Source: Sphingomonas ginsenosidimutans (GTDB taxonomy: Bacteria > Pseudomonadota > Alphaproteobacteria > Sphingomonadales > Sphingomonadaceae). From it: a stretch of DNA of 64,000 bases. The stretch lies in contig NZ_NWVD01000006.1 of assembly GCF_002374835.1 (NCBI RefSeq), positions 1 through 64,000 on the forward strand. Reading direction: 5' to 3'. A model generated the notes under the pieces. The model made no database searches. It was not told the origin of the DNA and saw only the letters and a program-made list of their open reading frames with translations. This document shows positions 1-8,936 of the stretch, piece by piece. Every line of letters starts with the position of its first letter. The stretch's first letter is position 1. Both the position numbers and the translations under genes were made by a program.

Positions 1-1
1 C

Positions 2-73
2 GACCGCATTACCCACCACTGCGACATCGTCGAGACCGGCAACGACAGCTGGCGATTCAAGCACCGCAGCTGA
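2..73 (+). CDS. istB: IS21-family helper ATPase IstB, C-terminal end only
   Basis: Only the last 23 codons and the TGA stop fall in the window. The translated tail contains THHCDIVETGNDSWRFKHR, which is the typical C-terminus of IstB-type ATPases that assist the IS21 transposase IstA. The position fits: about 125 bases downstream lie the repeated terminal sequences of an IS21-type right end. IstB binds DNA and ATP and directs target choice for the transposase. The ATPase motifs lie outside the window, so the family call rests on the C-terminal motif and on the adjoining IS end. Confidence 0.72.
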   Translation, partial: DRITHHCDIVETGNDSWRFKHRS

Positions 74-101
74 CGCGCGGGACCACCGGCAGAAGATGCT
101 T

Positions 102-156
102 CGCGCTGGTTGCGCCTCCGGTCGGGCTACGCCCGCCCTACGCCGCAACCAGCGCG
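102..156. terminator. Long inverted repeat behind istB
   Basis: Arms CGCGCTGGTTGCG (102-114) and CGCAACCAGCGCG (144-156) are perfect 13-base complements around a 29-base loop. The structure sits between the istB stop and the terminal repeats and could end transcription inside the element. No T-run follows, so it is not a classical intrinsic terminator. Confidence 0.4.
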
Positions 157-247
157 AACGGCACGCCCGCCATACCCGTCACACCGCTCGACAAACGGGG
201 TCCCTTTTGGACGCCGATAGGGGGTCCTTTTTGGACGCCGATTGACA

Positions 248-1608
248 CCTATACGATCAAGGGCCACGGGCTGCCCTTCGCCGGACACAAGGACAATCAC
301 GCCGGCCTCATGAACCCGGCGCAGATCGCCGCGCTGCGCAACGAGATGGGGATCGCGCCGGGCGACGAATGGACGCGCTGGGCGGGTGCGGGCAGCAACG
401 TCGCGGCGGCGCTGGCCGATCTGGTCGCCGCCACGCCGATCGCACGGCAGAAGCGCTCGACCGCGCTGCCCGAGTTGCCGGTGCCGAGCATCGCCGCGCC
501 GGCGGGCACGGAACAGTCGACGCAGGCAGCGTTCGGCAAGATCCTGCTCGATCTGGCCAAGGACGGCTCGCCGCTCGCCGATCGCATCGTCACCACCTCG
601 CCCGACGTCACGGTCTCGACCAATCTCGGGGCGTGGGTGAACCAGCGTGGATTGTTCCGGCGACAGCAGTTCGAGGACGTGTTCCGCCGCGCACGCATCC
701 CGTCGGCCCAGAAGTGGGAGGGCGGGGCAGCCGGGCAGCATATCGAGCTGGGCATCGCCGAGAACAACCTGTTCCTCATGCTGGCCGCCCTGGGGCTGGC
801 GGGCGCGGTGTTCGGCGAGCGGTTGATCCCGATCGGTACCGTCTACGATCCCTTCATCGCGCGTGGCCTTGATGCGCTGAACTACGCCTGCTACCAGGAT
901 GCCCGCTTCGTGCTGGTCGCGACGCCATCAGGCGTGACGCTGGGACCGGAAGGCGGCGCGCACCAGTCGATCAACCCGCCGCTGATCGCGATGGGGCAGC
1001 CCGGCCTGCGGCATTACGAGCCTGCCTTCGTCGACGAGCTTGCCGTGCTGATGGAGGAAGCATTCCACCTCGTGCAGGCACCCGACGGAGAGTCGGTCTA
1101 TTTCCGTCTGACCACGCGCAGCGTGGCGCAAGTCGCGCGCACCGACGACGCCTGGCGGGCGGATGCGATCCGTGGCGCCTATTGGCTGAAGGTGCCCGGC
1201 ACCGCGGCGGAGGCCGCGATCGTCGTGATGGGGGCGCTCGCGACCGAGGCGCTCGCGGCATGGGAGATGATGCGCGACGACTTGCCCGGCCTGGGCCTGC
1301 TGGTCGTCACTTCCCCCGACCTGCTGCGCCGCGACTGGGGCGCGGCAACCGCGGCCTGGGGCCCGGTGCGTCGGGGCTCGCACATCCAGCGGTTGCTCGG
1401 CGCCTTGCCGCCTGGCGCCGGGCTGGTCACCATGGTGGATGGTTCACCGGGTGCGTTGTCGTGGTTGGGCAGCGTCGATGGACGGCGCGTCTCCCCGCTC
1501 GGCGTCGACCGGTTCGGTCAGACCGGCGACCTGCCGGATCTATATCGGCATCACCGCCTCGACGCCGATGCGGCGGTCGACGCGATGGCCCATCTGTTCG
1601 TGGGCTGA
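248..1608 (+). pseudogene. Transketolase / AceE-like E1 gene, 5'-truncated by an insertion sequence
   Basis: An open frame runs from the IS junction without its own start: codons before the first ATG (310) already read as conserved protein (GHGLPFAGHKDNHAGLM). The remaining 453 residues hold the pyrimidine-binding domain of a thiamine-diphosphate enzyme (conserved HIELGIAENN, about residue 150 counting from the ATG) and the C-terminal transketolase-type domain. The N-terminal diphosphate-binding domain, about 300 residues, is missing. Full-length relatives are about 750-800 residues and are annotated as transketolase or homodimeric pyruvate-dehydrogenase E1. The ATG at 310 could give a protein, but it could not bind cofactor alone. 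The missing half may lie on the far side of the IS, outside the window. Confidence 0.8.
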
Positions 1609-1913
1609 CGCCGGTGTGCCGCACCACGTCGCCGCGGTCTCGGGGAGGCGACGGTCGCGCATTGCCTCCCCTAGGCGAAGCAGGCGATCCCGTACATCTA
1701 CGTGACCATCGATATCTGTATGGATGTACTGCCTACTCTTCGCCCGGATTTGAATGTGGCATCGGCTGCGCGCGATGTGCAGCTGATGGTCGATGATTTC
1801 ATCTTCAGGGCGCTGGCGCTGATCGAGGTTGGGGGTGCAACGCGATGATCCGTACGGACGAGCCGGGGCGGACGGCACGGCCCGGGTCGACCACCCGACC
1901 CAGGCCTTCGCGT
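1609..1913. other. Intergenic region between truncated transketolase and aldo/keto reductase
   Basis: This stretch of about 305 bases between two convergent genes holds only the doubtful 48-codon frame listed separately. No clear terminator hairpin with a T-run was found. The part from about 1690 to 1800 is richer in A and T than the surroundings. Confidence 0.5.
1702..1848 (+). CDS. Possible small ORF, 48 residues, unrecognised
   Basis: A GTG-started frame (or the C-terminal remnant of a longer one; an in-frame TAG lies at 1672) encodes a mostly helical acidic peptide containing MDVLPTLRPDLNVASAARD. Its base composition is visibly less GC-rich at third positions than the neighbours, with codons such as ATA, TTT-like and ACT/CTT choices, which suggests acquired or relic DNA. 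It lies between the truncated transketolase and a convergent aldo/keto reductase gene. No ribosome-binding site is convincing. I do not recognise a family; it may be a gene remnant left by the nearby insertion. Confidence 0.25.
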   Translation: MTIDICMDVLPTLRPDLNVASAARDVQLMVDDFIFRALALIEVGGATR

Positions 1914-2906
1914 CTATCGTTGCGGCAGCATCGCCATCTCGCGCTCGGCATAGCGCGCGCCCTGCACGCCGCTCATGGCGTCCGCGATCCGCGCGCGGTC
2001 CTCGGGCGTCAGCTCGATGTCGACCGCGTCGATATTGTCGTCGAGGTTGGCGATCTTGCGCGAGCCGGGAATGGGGACGATGTCGTCGCCCTGCGCCAGC
2101 ACCCAGGCGAGCGCGAGTTGCGCAGGCGTCACGCCCTTCTCCTCGGCGATCGCGCGCAGGCGGTCGACCAGCTTCAGGTTTGCGTCGAGATTGGCGGCGT
2201 CGAAGCGCGGTAGCGTGGCGCGGAAGTCGTTGGCTTCGAGATCGGCCTTGCTGCGAATCTTACCCGACAGGAAGCCACGGCCGAGGGGGCTGTAGGGCAC
2301 CAGGCCGATGCCGAGTTCGCGGCAGGTCGCCAGCATCTCCTCTTCGACGTAGCGTTCCCAGAGCGAGTATTCGCTCTGCAGCGCGGTGATCGGATGGACC
2401 GCATGGGCGCGGCGGAGCTGGTCGGCGGTGACTTCTGACAGGCCGAGGAAGCGCGCCTTGCCTGCCTGTACCAGTTCGGCCATCGCGCCGACCGACTCCT
2501 CGATCGGCGTCTTGGGGTCGGGGCGGTGCAGATAGAACAGGTCGATCACGTCGGTGCCGAGCCGTCGCAGCGATCCCTCGATCGCGCGACGGGCATTGTC
2601 CGGCGTGCCGTCGGCGCCGCGCATCCGCTCGAATCCGGTGCCACCCTCCGGCGCGACGTCGAAGCCGAACTTGGTGGCGATCACGACCTTGTCGCGGACG
2701 TCCTTGAGTCCGCGGCCGACGATCTCCTCATTCTCATAGGGGCCATAGACCTCGGCGGTGTCGAAGAAGGTGATGCCGCGGTCGACCGCATGGTGCAACG
2801 TGGCGATCGACGCCGCCTCGTCCTGTCCGCCATAGGCGGCGGTGAAGCCCATGCAGCCGAGGCCGATCGCGGATACCTCGAGCTCGCCCAGTTTGCGTTC
2901 TTGCAT
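1914..2906 (-). CDS. Aldo/keto reductase
   Basis: A 330-residue NADPH-dependent oxidoreductase of the aldo/keto reductase superfamily, expected to be cytoplasmic and to reduce aldehydes or ketones. The catalytic tetrad is visible: Asp49 and Tyr54 in FFDTAEVYG, Lys79 in VIATKFGF and His127 in FYLHRPDP. The C-terminal nucleotide-binding segment [15 protein letters not shown] is typical. The start was placed at the ATG ending at 2906, because a good AAGGAG ribosome site lies just upstream and the family starts with this motif; a much longer upstream frame has no homology. The gene is divergent from a LysR regulator 100 bases away, a common pairing in which the regulator controls the reductase. 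The substrate is unknown. Confidence 0.93.
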   Translation of the reverse strand: MQERKLGELEVSAIGLGCMGFTAAYGGQDEAASIATLHHAVDRGITFFDTAEVYGPYENEEIVGRGLKDVRDKVVIATKFGFDVAPEGGTGFERMRGADGTPDNARRAIEGSLRRLGTDVIDLFYLHRPDPKTPIEESVGAMAELVQAGKARFLGLSEVTADQLRRAHAVHPITALQSEYSLWERYVEEEMLATCRELGIGLVPYSPLGRGFLSGKIRSKADLEANDFRATLPRFDAANLDANLKLVDRLRAIAEEKGVTPAQLALAWVLAQGDDIVPIPGSRKIANLDDNIDAVDIELTPEDRARIADAMSGVQGARYAEREMAMLPQR

Positions 2907-3006
2907 CGTCGTCGCTCCTTGTTTCGATGACGGCGGCATTATTGGCTCCCCGCATTGTGCGGAGTAGATGGTGCTGATCGAACGTGCTGTTCGACCAGGT
3001 GAGACA

Positions 3007-3912
3007 ATGGATCGCGAACGGCTGGCACGATTGAGCATCTTCGCAGCGGTCGCGAAGGCGGGCGGGTTCCGGGCGGCGGCCAGGGGGCTGCGGCTGTCGC
3101 CCTCCGCCGTCAGCCATGCGGTGGCGGAACTGGAGGCGGCGCTCGGGGTGCGGCTATTCAACCGGTCGACGCGCAGCCTGGCGCTGACCGATGCCGGATG
3201 CGCCCTGCTCGATCGCGTCGGCCCCGCGCTCGGCGAGATCGACGCGGCGGTGGCCGATGCACGCGACAGCGATGCGGCGCCGGCGGGACCGGTGCGGATC
3301 ACCTTGACGCCCTTGTCCGCGCATGCCCTGTTCGCACCGCATCTCGCCGCCTTCGTGGCGGCCTATCCGGGGATCACGCTCGATCTGGTGATCGACGACC
3401 GGTTCGTCGATACGGTGGCGGAGGGCTATGACCTCGGCGTGCGACTGGGCGAAACGCTGCGGCCCGACATGATCGCGACGCGGATCGGCGGGGCGCTGCG
3501 GATGGCGGCAGTGGCCTCGCCCGGCTACCTCGCGCGTCATGGGCGGCCCCGGACATTGGAAGACCTGCCCAGCCACCGCTGCCTGCATCGTCGGCTCGGC
3601 GCGGGCGTGTATCGCTGGGAAGTGACGCGCGATGGCGCGGACCTGATCCTCGATGCCCTGCCGCAAACGCTGATCGTCAACGACGATGCGCTGCTGCGGC
3701 GCGCGGTGTGCGACGGGGCGGGCATCGCGTTCGTGATCGAAAGCGTCATCGCCGACGACTTGGCGGCGGGGCGACTGGTTGAGCTGTTCCCCGAACATTG
3801 CCCGCCCTTTCCCGGCTTCTTCATCTATCACGCCAGCCGCCGGCAGATGCGTCCGGCGGTGCGGGCGACGATCGACTTCTTCGTCGCCGCCAACCGCGTC
3901 GATGGAGGATGA
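3007..3912 (+). CDS. LysR-family transcriptional regulator
   Basis: A 301-residue LysR-type regulator. Residues about 1-60 form the winged helix-turn-helix ([20 protein letters not shown]) and the rest is a periplasmic-binding-like effector domain of the type found in the CrgA/DsdC-like group. The ATG at 3007 was chosen, because the family begins MDRERL-like directly before the HTH and GGTGAG sits 5 bases upstream. It is divergently transcribed from the aldo/keto reductase gene, so it probably regulates that gene and itself from the 100-base spacer (2907-3006). It ends 6 bases from the stop of the next, convergent LysR gene. Confidence 0.93.
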   Translation: MDRERLARLSIFAAVAKAGGFRAAARGLRLSPSAVSHAVAELEAALGVRLFNRSTRSLALTDAGCALLDRVGPALGEIDAAVADARDSDAAPAGPVRITLTPLSAHALFAPHLAAFVAAYPGITLDLVIDDRFVDTVAEGYDLGVRLGETLRPDMIATRIGGALRMAAVASPGYLARHGRPRTLEDLPSHRCLHRRLGAGVYRWEVTRDGADLILDALPQTLIVNDDALLRRAVCDGAGIAFVIESVIADDLAAGRLVELFPEHCPPFPGFFIYHASRRQMRPAVRATIDFFVAANRVDGG

Positions 3913-3918
3913 ACCGCT

Positions 3919-4818
3919 TCACGCTCCATCGCCCAGCCGCTCGGCGAGGAAGTCGATCAGGACGCGTACGCGGGCGGGCATGGTCGAGCCCCCGACGAAC
4001 AGCAGGTGAAGCGGTTCGCGGTCCTGCGGATTGAACGCTTCGAGCAACGGGATCAGCCGGCCATCGGCCAGCTCGTCCTTCACCGCGAACGTCCCGATCC
4101 GCGCGATGCCGACCCCGGCGAGCGCAAGCTGGGCGAGCGATTCTCCGTTATTGGCCTCGATCGAGCCGGTAACGTCTGGTGCCATGTCGACACCGCCGCG
4201 GCGAAAGGGCCAGCCCGGCTCCGCGCGCCGAAAGCTGAAGCTGAGGCAATTGTGTCGGAACAGGTCTTCGGGCTGCTCGGGTGTCCCGTGGCGTGCGAGA
4301 TACGAGGGCGAGGCGACCACCACCCGGCCGGTCTCGCCAATGCGGCGCGCCGTCAGCGGGCTGTCGGCTAGCTGCCCGAAGCGTATCGCAACATCGGCCT
4401 GTCCGCCAAGTATGTCGACCACACGGTCGCTGAGGTTGAGATCGACGAGGATGTCGGGATAGCGGGCGGTAAATTCCGCCAGCAGCGGCACGACATAGAG
4501 GCGGCCATGGGCGAGCGAGGCGGTCAGGCGCACACGCCCACGCGGCGATGCCTGATCGGCGATGGCTTCCTCCACCTCGGTCAGGTCGGCAAGGATCCGG
4601 CGCGCAGCGCGCAGATAGGTCTGGCCTTCTGCGGTCAGCGTCAGGGTCCGCGTGGTCCGGATCAGTAGCCGAACACCCAGCCGCGCCTCGATCCGCGCGA
4701 TCACCCGGCTGACCGCGGACGGTGCCAGTTGCAAGGCGCGGGCCGCCGCCGACAGGCTGCCCTGCTCCATGACGGTGACGAACACCATCATCTCACCCGA
4801 TCGGCCGCTGAAATCCAT
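3919..4818 (-). CDS. LysR-family transcriptional regulator
   Basis: A second LysR-type regulator, 299 residues from the ATG ending at 4818. The N-terminal HTH (SAAARALQLAPSAVSRVIARI) and the LysR substrate-binding domain are both complete. Two other in-frame ATGs lie upstream (ending at 4830 and 4854); 4818 is preferred because GGAAG lies 5 bases before it. It is divergent from the MFS transporter and alcohol dehydrogenase unit that starts at 4913, the classic layout for a LysR protein controlling a neighbouring exporter. The inducer cannot be read from the sequence. Confidence 0.92.
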   Translation of the reverse strand: MDFSGRSGEMMVFVTVMEQGSLSAAARALQLAPSAVSRVIARIEARLGVRLLIRTTRTLTLTAEGQTYLRAARRILADLTEVEEAIADQASPRGRVRLTASLAHGRLYVVPLLAEFTARYPDILVDLNLSDRVVDILGGQADVAIRFGQLADSPLTARRIGETGRVVVASPSYLARHGTPEQPEDLFRHNCLSFSFRRAEPGWPFRRGGVDMAPDVTGSIEANNGESLAQLALAGVGIARIGTFAVKDELADGRLIPLLEAFNPQDREPLHLLFVGGSTMPARVRVLIDFLAERLGDGA

Positions 4819-4912
4819 TCGTGCTTCCATCGCAAAGGTGCTTGCCAGAATCACAGGCTACACAGTGCGGCTTCGGATCGCCATTCCTGCTCACGCAATG
4901 ATGGAGGTCGAT

Positions 4913-6097
4913 ATGCGCTTGAATCCCTCTCTGCTCGCGCTGGCGGCGGGCGCCTTCGGTATCGGCGTCACGGAATTCGCGCCGATGGGGATGCTGCCAT
5001 CGATCGCGGCCGATCTGCACATCTCCATTCCCGTCGCCGGGTTGCTGGTCAGCGCCTATGCGATCGGGGTGGTGATCGGCGCGCCGTTGATGACGCTGAC
5101 CACGGGGCGGGTGGACCGGCGGACGTTGCTTATCGCGCTGATGGGCATCTTCACGCTCGGCAACCTGCTGTCCGCGCTGGCGAGCGGCTATTGGATGCTG
5201 ATGGCGGCGCGGATCGTGACCTCGTTCAACCATGGCGCCTTCTTCGGCGTGGGATCGGTGGTCGCGGCGAGTCTCGTCGCGCCCGACAAACGCGCGGGTG
5301 CGGTTGCGGCGATGTTCACCGGGCTGACGATCGCGACGATCGGCGGCGTGCCGCTGGCGACCTGGGCGGGCGAGGTGCTGGGCTGGCGCACCGCCTTTGC
5401 CGGGATCGCAGGGGTCGGCGTCGTGGCGATGCTGTCGCTGCGGCTCGCGTTGCCGTCGCTACCGGCGGTGGAGGGCGGCGATATACGTGCGGAACTGGGC
5501 GTGCTGACCCGCAGGCCGGTGCTGCTGGCGCTGGCGCTGACGGTGGTGGGGGCGAGCGCGATGTTCACCGTCTTCACCTATATCGTCCCGATCCTGCGCC
5601 ACGAGACACAGGCCTCGACCGGGTTCGTGACGGCAATGCTGGTGCTGTACGGGATCGGCCTGACAATCGGGAACATGGTCGGTGGCAAGCTGGCCGACCG
5701 CTCGGTCGAGCGGACGCTGGTGGGCAGCTTCATCGTGCTGGCCGCGGTGCTGGTCATGTTCGCGGGCGCGATGCACTGGCCGGTGCCGGGCGCCATCGCC
5801 ATCTTGATCTGGGGCATCGCCAGCTTTGCGATCGTGCCGCCGTTGCAGATGCGCGTGATGGAGGCGGCGGCCGAGGCACCGAACCTCGCGTCCGCCATGA
5901 ACATCGGCGCGTTCAACCTCGGCAACGCGATCGGCGCGGCGCTGGGCGGTGGCGTGATCGGGGCCGGATGGGGCTATCCGGCGGTGTCGCTGGTTGGTGC
6001 CGGGATGGCCGCCGCTGCGCTGGCGATGGTGTTCGCGTTCCGTCGCGGCCGTTCTGCCGGTCGCAGCAGGGCATTCTCGCCGGTCGCACAGCACTGA
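4913..6097 (+). CDS. MFS transporter, DHA1 (AraJ/YdhP-like) family
   Basis: A 394-residue inner-membrane protein with twelve predicted hydrophobic segments and the DHA1 drug/sugar exporter signature GIGVTEFAPMGMLPSIAADL near the N-terminus. The loop motif GRVDRR between segments 2 and 3 is typical of the major facilitator superfamily. Members of this subgroup export arabinose-like sugars, purine analogues or drugs by proton antiport. The start at 4913 has GGAGG six bases upstream; a longer frame from 4652 runs antisense through the LysR gene and is not credible. The next gene, 26 bases downstream, is probably co-transcribed. Confidence 0.92.
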   Translation: MRLNPSLLALAAGAFGIGVTEFAPMGMLPSIAADLHISIPVAGLLVSAYAIGVVIGAPLMTLTTGRVDRRTLLIALMGIFTLGNLLSALASGYWMLMAARIVTSFNHGAFFGVGSVVAASLVAPDKRAGAVAAMFTGLTIATIGGVPLATWAGEVLGWRTAFAGIAGVGVVAMLSLRLALPSLPAVEGGDIRAELGVLTRRPVLLALALTVVGASAMFTVFTYIVPILRHETQASTGFVTAMLVLYGIGLTIGNMVGGKLADRSVERTLVGSFIVLAAVLVMFAGAMHWPVPGAIAILIWGIASFAIVPPLQMRVMEAAAEAPNLASAMNIGAFNLGNAIGAALGGGVIGAGWGYPAVSLVGAGMAAAALAMVFAFRRGRSAGRSRAFSPVAQH

Positions 6098-6123
6098 TCC
6101 ACGCCACTTTATGGAGACTGACC

Positions 6124-7140
6124 ATGCGCGCCATTGGATACCGTGACACCGGGACTATCGACCGGCCGGACGCGCTCGTCGAGTTCGATCGTCCCGATCC
6201 CGTCCCGACCGGCCGTGAGCTGCTGGTCGAGGTGAAGGCGGTGTCGGTCAATCGCGTCGACGTGAAGGTGCGCGGCGGCATGGTCCTCCGGCAGGACGGC
6301 GAGCGGGTGATCGGCTGGGACGCCAGCGGCATCGTCCGCGGCGTCGGGCCGGACGTGTCGCTGTTCCGCATCGGCGACGCGGTGGCCTATGCCGGTGAGA
6401 TCGGGCGGTCGGGTACGAATGCCGAACGGCACCTCGTCGATGAACGACTGGTCGGTCCCAAGCCCGCCAGCCTCGACTGGGCGGAGGCGGCCGCGCTGCC
6501 GCTCACCAGCGTGACCGCCTGGGAGATGCTGTTCGACCGGCTCGACGTCAATCGGCCCGTCGTCGGCGCGGCGCCTGCTATCCTTATCATCGGTGGCGCC
6601 GGCGGGGTGGGGTCGATCGCGATCCAATTGGCGCGTCAGCTGACCGACCTGACGGTGATCGCAACCGCCTCCCGGCCGGAGACGCGCGCCTGGGCGGAAA
6701 CGATGGGCGCGCACCATGTCTTCGACCATGCCCGGCCCCTGCCGCCGCAGGTCGAGGCGCTCGGCATCGGCGCGCCGGCGTTCGTCTTCTCGACCACCCA
6801 TTCCGACCGGCATCGACTCGCCATCGCGGAGTTGATCGCTCCGGAAGGGCGGTTCGGGCTGATCGACGACCCGGAGGTGTTCGACATCGTACCGTTCAAG
6901 GCGAAGTCGGTATCGATCCACTGGGAACTGATGTTCACCCGATCGCTTCCGCCGGCGGCGGACATGGGGCGCCAGGGGCAGATTCTGGGCGAGATCGCGC
7001 GGATGGTCGATGACGGCCGCATCCGCTCCACCCTCACCGAACGGCTTTCGCCTATCGGCGTGGCAACGCTCGCCCACGCGCACCGCAAGGTCGACCGCGG
7101 CACCATGCGCGGCAAGATCGCGCTGGAGGGATGGGCGTGA
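6124..7140 (+). CDS. Zinc-independent alcohol dehydrogenase / quinone oxidoreductase family protein
   Basis: A 338-residue medium-chain dehydrogenase/reductase. The N-terminal GroES-like domain lacks the zinc-ligand cysteines, which points to the quinone-reductase side of the family although databases often label this subfamily as zinc-binding. The Rossmann fold shows GGAGGVGSIAIQLAR near residue 157. ATG 6124 has GGAG 7 bases upstream. It follows the MFS gene after 26 bases and both are probably under the divergent LysR regulator. The likely role is NADPH-dependent reduction of a quinone or enone; the substrate is unknown. Confidence 0.9.
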   Translation: MRAIGYRDTGTIDRPDALVEFDRPDPVPTGRELLVEVKAVSVNRVDVKVRGGMVLRQDGERVIGWDASGIVRGVGPDVSLFRIGDAVAYAGEIGRSGTNAERHLVDERLVGPKPASLDWAEAAALPLTSVTAWEMLFDRLDVNRPVVGAAPAILIIGGAGGVGSIAIQLARQLTDLTVIATASRPETRAWAETMGAHHVFDHARPLPPQVEALGIGAPAFVFSTTHSDRHRLAIAELIAPEGRFGLIDDPEVFDIVPFKAKSVSIHWELMFTRSLPPAADMGRQGQILGEIARMVDDGRIRSTLTERLSPIGVATLAHAHRKVDRGTMRGKIALEGWA

Positions 7141-7359
7141 TCCATCCGTAGCCGAGCCGAAGCGACGCCGTCATGATGATCCCTTCATGGAACCCGGATC
7201 GTCGACGGGGATCGCGGCGGCGGCTGGTTCTCAGCCGACCGATGCGGTGACGGTCGCGTCGGGCTCTCGTGATCGACGCGCGTCGGTTTGATGACGCGCA
7301 ATGGCCGCTGAAGAGGTGCAGCGCCGCCATCGGGATGCGGATCGCTATCGCCGCCCCGC

Positions 7360-8013
7360 CTATACCGTCTCGGCGGCGCAGAAGCGGGCTAGCATATCGG
7401 GGTCGGTCAGCCGGATGCTGCCATAGCCGCGCGCGATCGCGCCCGCCGCCTCCAGTGTCGCCAGATGCACACTCGTGGTCTTGCGCGACAGGCCGCACAG
7501 TTCGGCGAGGTCCGCCTGTGACAGCGGCGCTGCGCCGTCCTCCGCGAACGGGCGCAGGCGCGCGGCGATGCGTGCGATCGGCGGCAGCGCCAGCATCTCG
7601 GCCAGGCCGTGGACGCTGGCGTCGAGCTGGGCGTAGACCAGCGTGCTGACGGCATGCCAGATCGCGGGCTGGTCCACCGCGATCCGCCCCAGCGCGCTGT
7701 CGCCGACGGTCACGACCCGGCTGGGCGGCCCGGCGCGCGCGGTGACAATGCGCGGGCCGCCGCCGTGCCGCCGTGATTGGCCGAAGGCGGTGCCGGCGCG
7801 TGCGACGCCGATCAGGACGGTCCGTTCGTCGACCACCGTCTCCAGCCGCAACAGCCCGTCGACGACCATGACGATGCCGGTATCCTCGTCGCCCTGGCCG
7901 TATACCCATTGCCCCGGCGCCAGCGCGCGTGGCGACGCCGCGGCGGCGATCGCGTCGCGCAGCGCGGCGGGGAGGGGGGCGAACCAGCGGTTCGCACCGA
8001 GGCGATCGGCCAT
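7360..8013 (-). CDS. Crp/Fnr-family transcriptional regulator
   Basis: A 217-residue regulator: cyclic-nucleotide-binding-like beta-roll at residues about 10-120 (APGQWVYGQGDEDTGIVMVV) and a Crp-type winged helix at about 145-215 (SQADLAELCGLSRKTTSVHL). The N-terminal cysteine cluster of oxygen-sensing FNR is absent, so the effector is unknown. The start ending at 8013 has a GGGGTGG site; an alternative ATG ends at 8043. It is divergent from the TauD-type dioxygenase across about 85 bases and probably regulates it. A region of 219 bases before it (7141-7359) shows no gene or terminator. Confidence 0.9.
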   Translation of the reverse strand: MADRLGANRWFAPLPAALRDAIAAAASPRALAPGQWVYGQGDEDTGIVMVVDGLLRLETVVDERTVLIGVARAGTAFGQSRRHGGGPRIVTARAGPPSRVVTVGDSALGRIAVDQPAIWHAVSTLVYAQLDASVHGLAEMLALPPIARIAARLRPFAEDGAAPLSQADLAELCGLSRKTTSVHLATLEAAGAIARGYGSIRLTDPDMLARFCAAETV

Positions 8014-8098
8014 GTCCACCCCACAATGTAACGAAGGTGGCATTTGCTGGCGAGGGGGCCTGCTACACCCGCGACAGCAATGGACGAGGAGAGAGTGG

Positions 8099-8932
8099 AT
8101 GGCTTCAGTGACGTGGCACCCGTTGTCGGAGCATGTCGGGGTCGAGGCGCGCGACGTCGACCTGAACGCGCTGGACGACGACACGTTCGGTGCGCTGCGC
8201 GCGGCGGTCGCGGACCATGGCGTCCTGTTCATCCGCGACCAGTCGCTGACCCCCGAACAGCATATCGCCTTCGCACGCCGCTGGGGCGAGATCGACATCA
8301 ACAGATACTTCCCAGCCAATGGCGGCCACCCCGAAATCGCTGAGGTGCGCAAGGCGGAAAACCAGCAGACCAATATCGGCGGCGGCTGGCACACCGATCA
8401 CAGTTACGATCCGGTCCCCGCGATGGGGTCGATCCTGCTGGCGCGGGAGACCCCGCCGACCGGCGGCGACACGCTGTTCGCCGGGCTGGGCGCGGCGTTC
8501 GACAGCCTGTCGGAGGGGATGAAGGCGACGCTGCGGGGCCTGCGCGCGGTGCATTCGGCGGACCATATCTACAGCGCCGACGGCATCTATGCGAAGACCG
8601 ACCAGGCCGCCGACCTGAAGGGGCATGACGAACGCACCCATGCCGAACATCCGGTGGTGATCCGCCATCCGGCGACCGGGCGGGAGATATTATACGTCAA
8701 TCCCGCCTTCACGCTGCACTTCGCCGGCTGGACCCGCGCGGAAAGCCTGCCGCTGCTGACCTATCTCTACCAGGTGGCGATGCAGGAGAAGTTCCACTGC
8801 CGCGTCAGCTGGGCGCCGGGTTCGATCGCGATCTGGGACAATCGTTCGACCTGGCATTGCGCGATGAACGATTACCAGGGCCACCGGCGCCTGATGCATC
8901 GCATCACGATCGCCGGCGAACCGTTGACCTGA
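8099..8932 (+). CDS. TauD/TfdA-family Fe(II)/2-oxoglutarate dioxygenase
   Basis: A 277-residue member of the taurine dioxygenase family. The iron ligands are visible as His98 and Asp100 in GWHTDHSY and His267 in MHRITIAG; the 2-oxoglutarate-binding arginine follows near the C-terminus (HRRLMHR). Such enzymes oxidise sulfonates, phenoxy acids or other carboxylates, releasing sulfite or an aldehyde. Start ATG 8099 is preceded by AGGAGAG. No sulfonate transporter is next to it, so the substrate is open. The stop lies 4 bases from the stop of the convergent TolC-like gene. Confidence 0.92.
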   Translation: MASVTWHPLSEHVGVEARDVDLNALDDDTFGALRAAVADHGVLFIRDQSLTPEQHIAFARRWGEIDINRYFPANGGHPEIAEVRKAENQQTNIGGGWHTDHSYDPVPAMGSILLARETPPTGGDTLFAGLGAAFDSLSEGMKATLRGLRAVHSADHIYSADGIYAKTDQAADLKGHDERTHAEHPVVIRHPATGREILYVNPAFTLHFAGWTRAESLPLLTYLYQVAMQEKFHCRVSWAPGSIAIWDNRSTWHCAMNDYQGHRRLMHRITIAGEPLT

Positions 8933-8936
8933 CGGG

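Larger units (their letters stand above)
1..247 (+). mobile_element. Right end of an IS21-family insertion sequence
   Basis: After the istB stop there is a short non-coding tail ending in two near-identical direct repeats, at 197-218 and 220-243, each with the core GGTCC-T-rich-GGACGCCGAT. The last bases TTGACA (242-247) match the CA-ended termini of IS21 elements. Multiple terminal repeats of about 20 bases are characteristic of this family because they bind the transposase. The sequence right after position 247 reads directly into transketolase codons. The left end of the element is outside the window, so completeness and target duplication cannot be judged. Confidence 0.75.

Noticed and set aside
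2907..3302. N-terminal extension of the aldo/keto reductase frame
   Set aside because: It would run antisense through the LysR gene; the family start and a strong ribosome site are at 2906.
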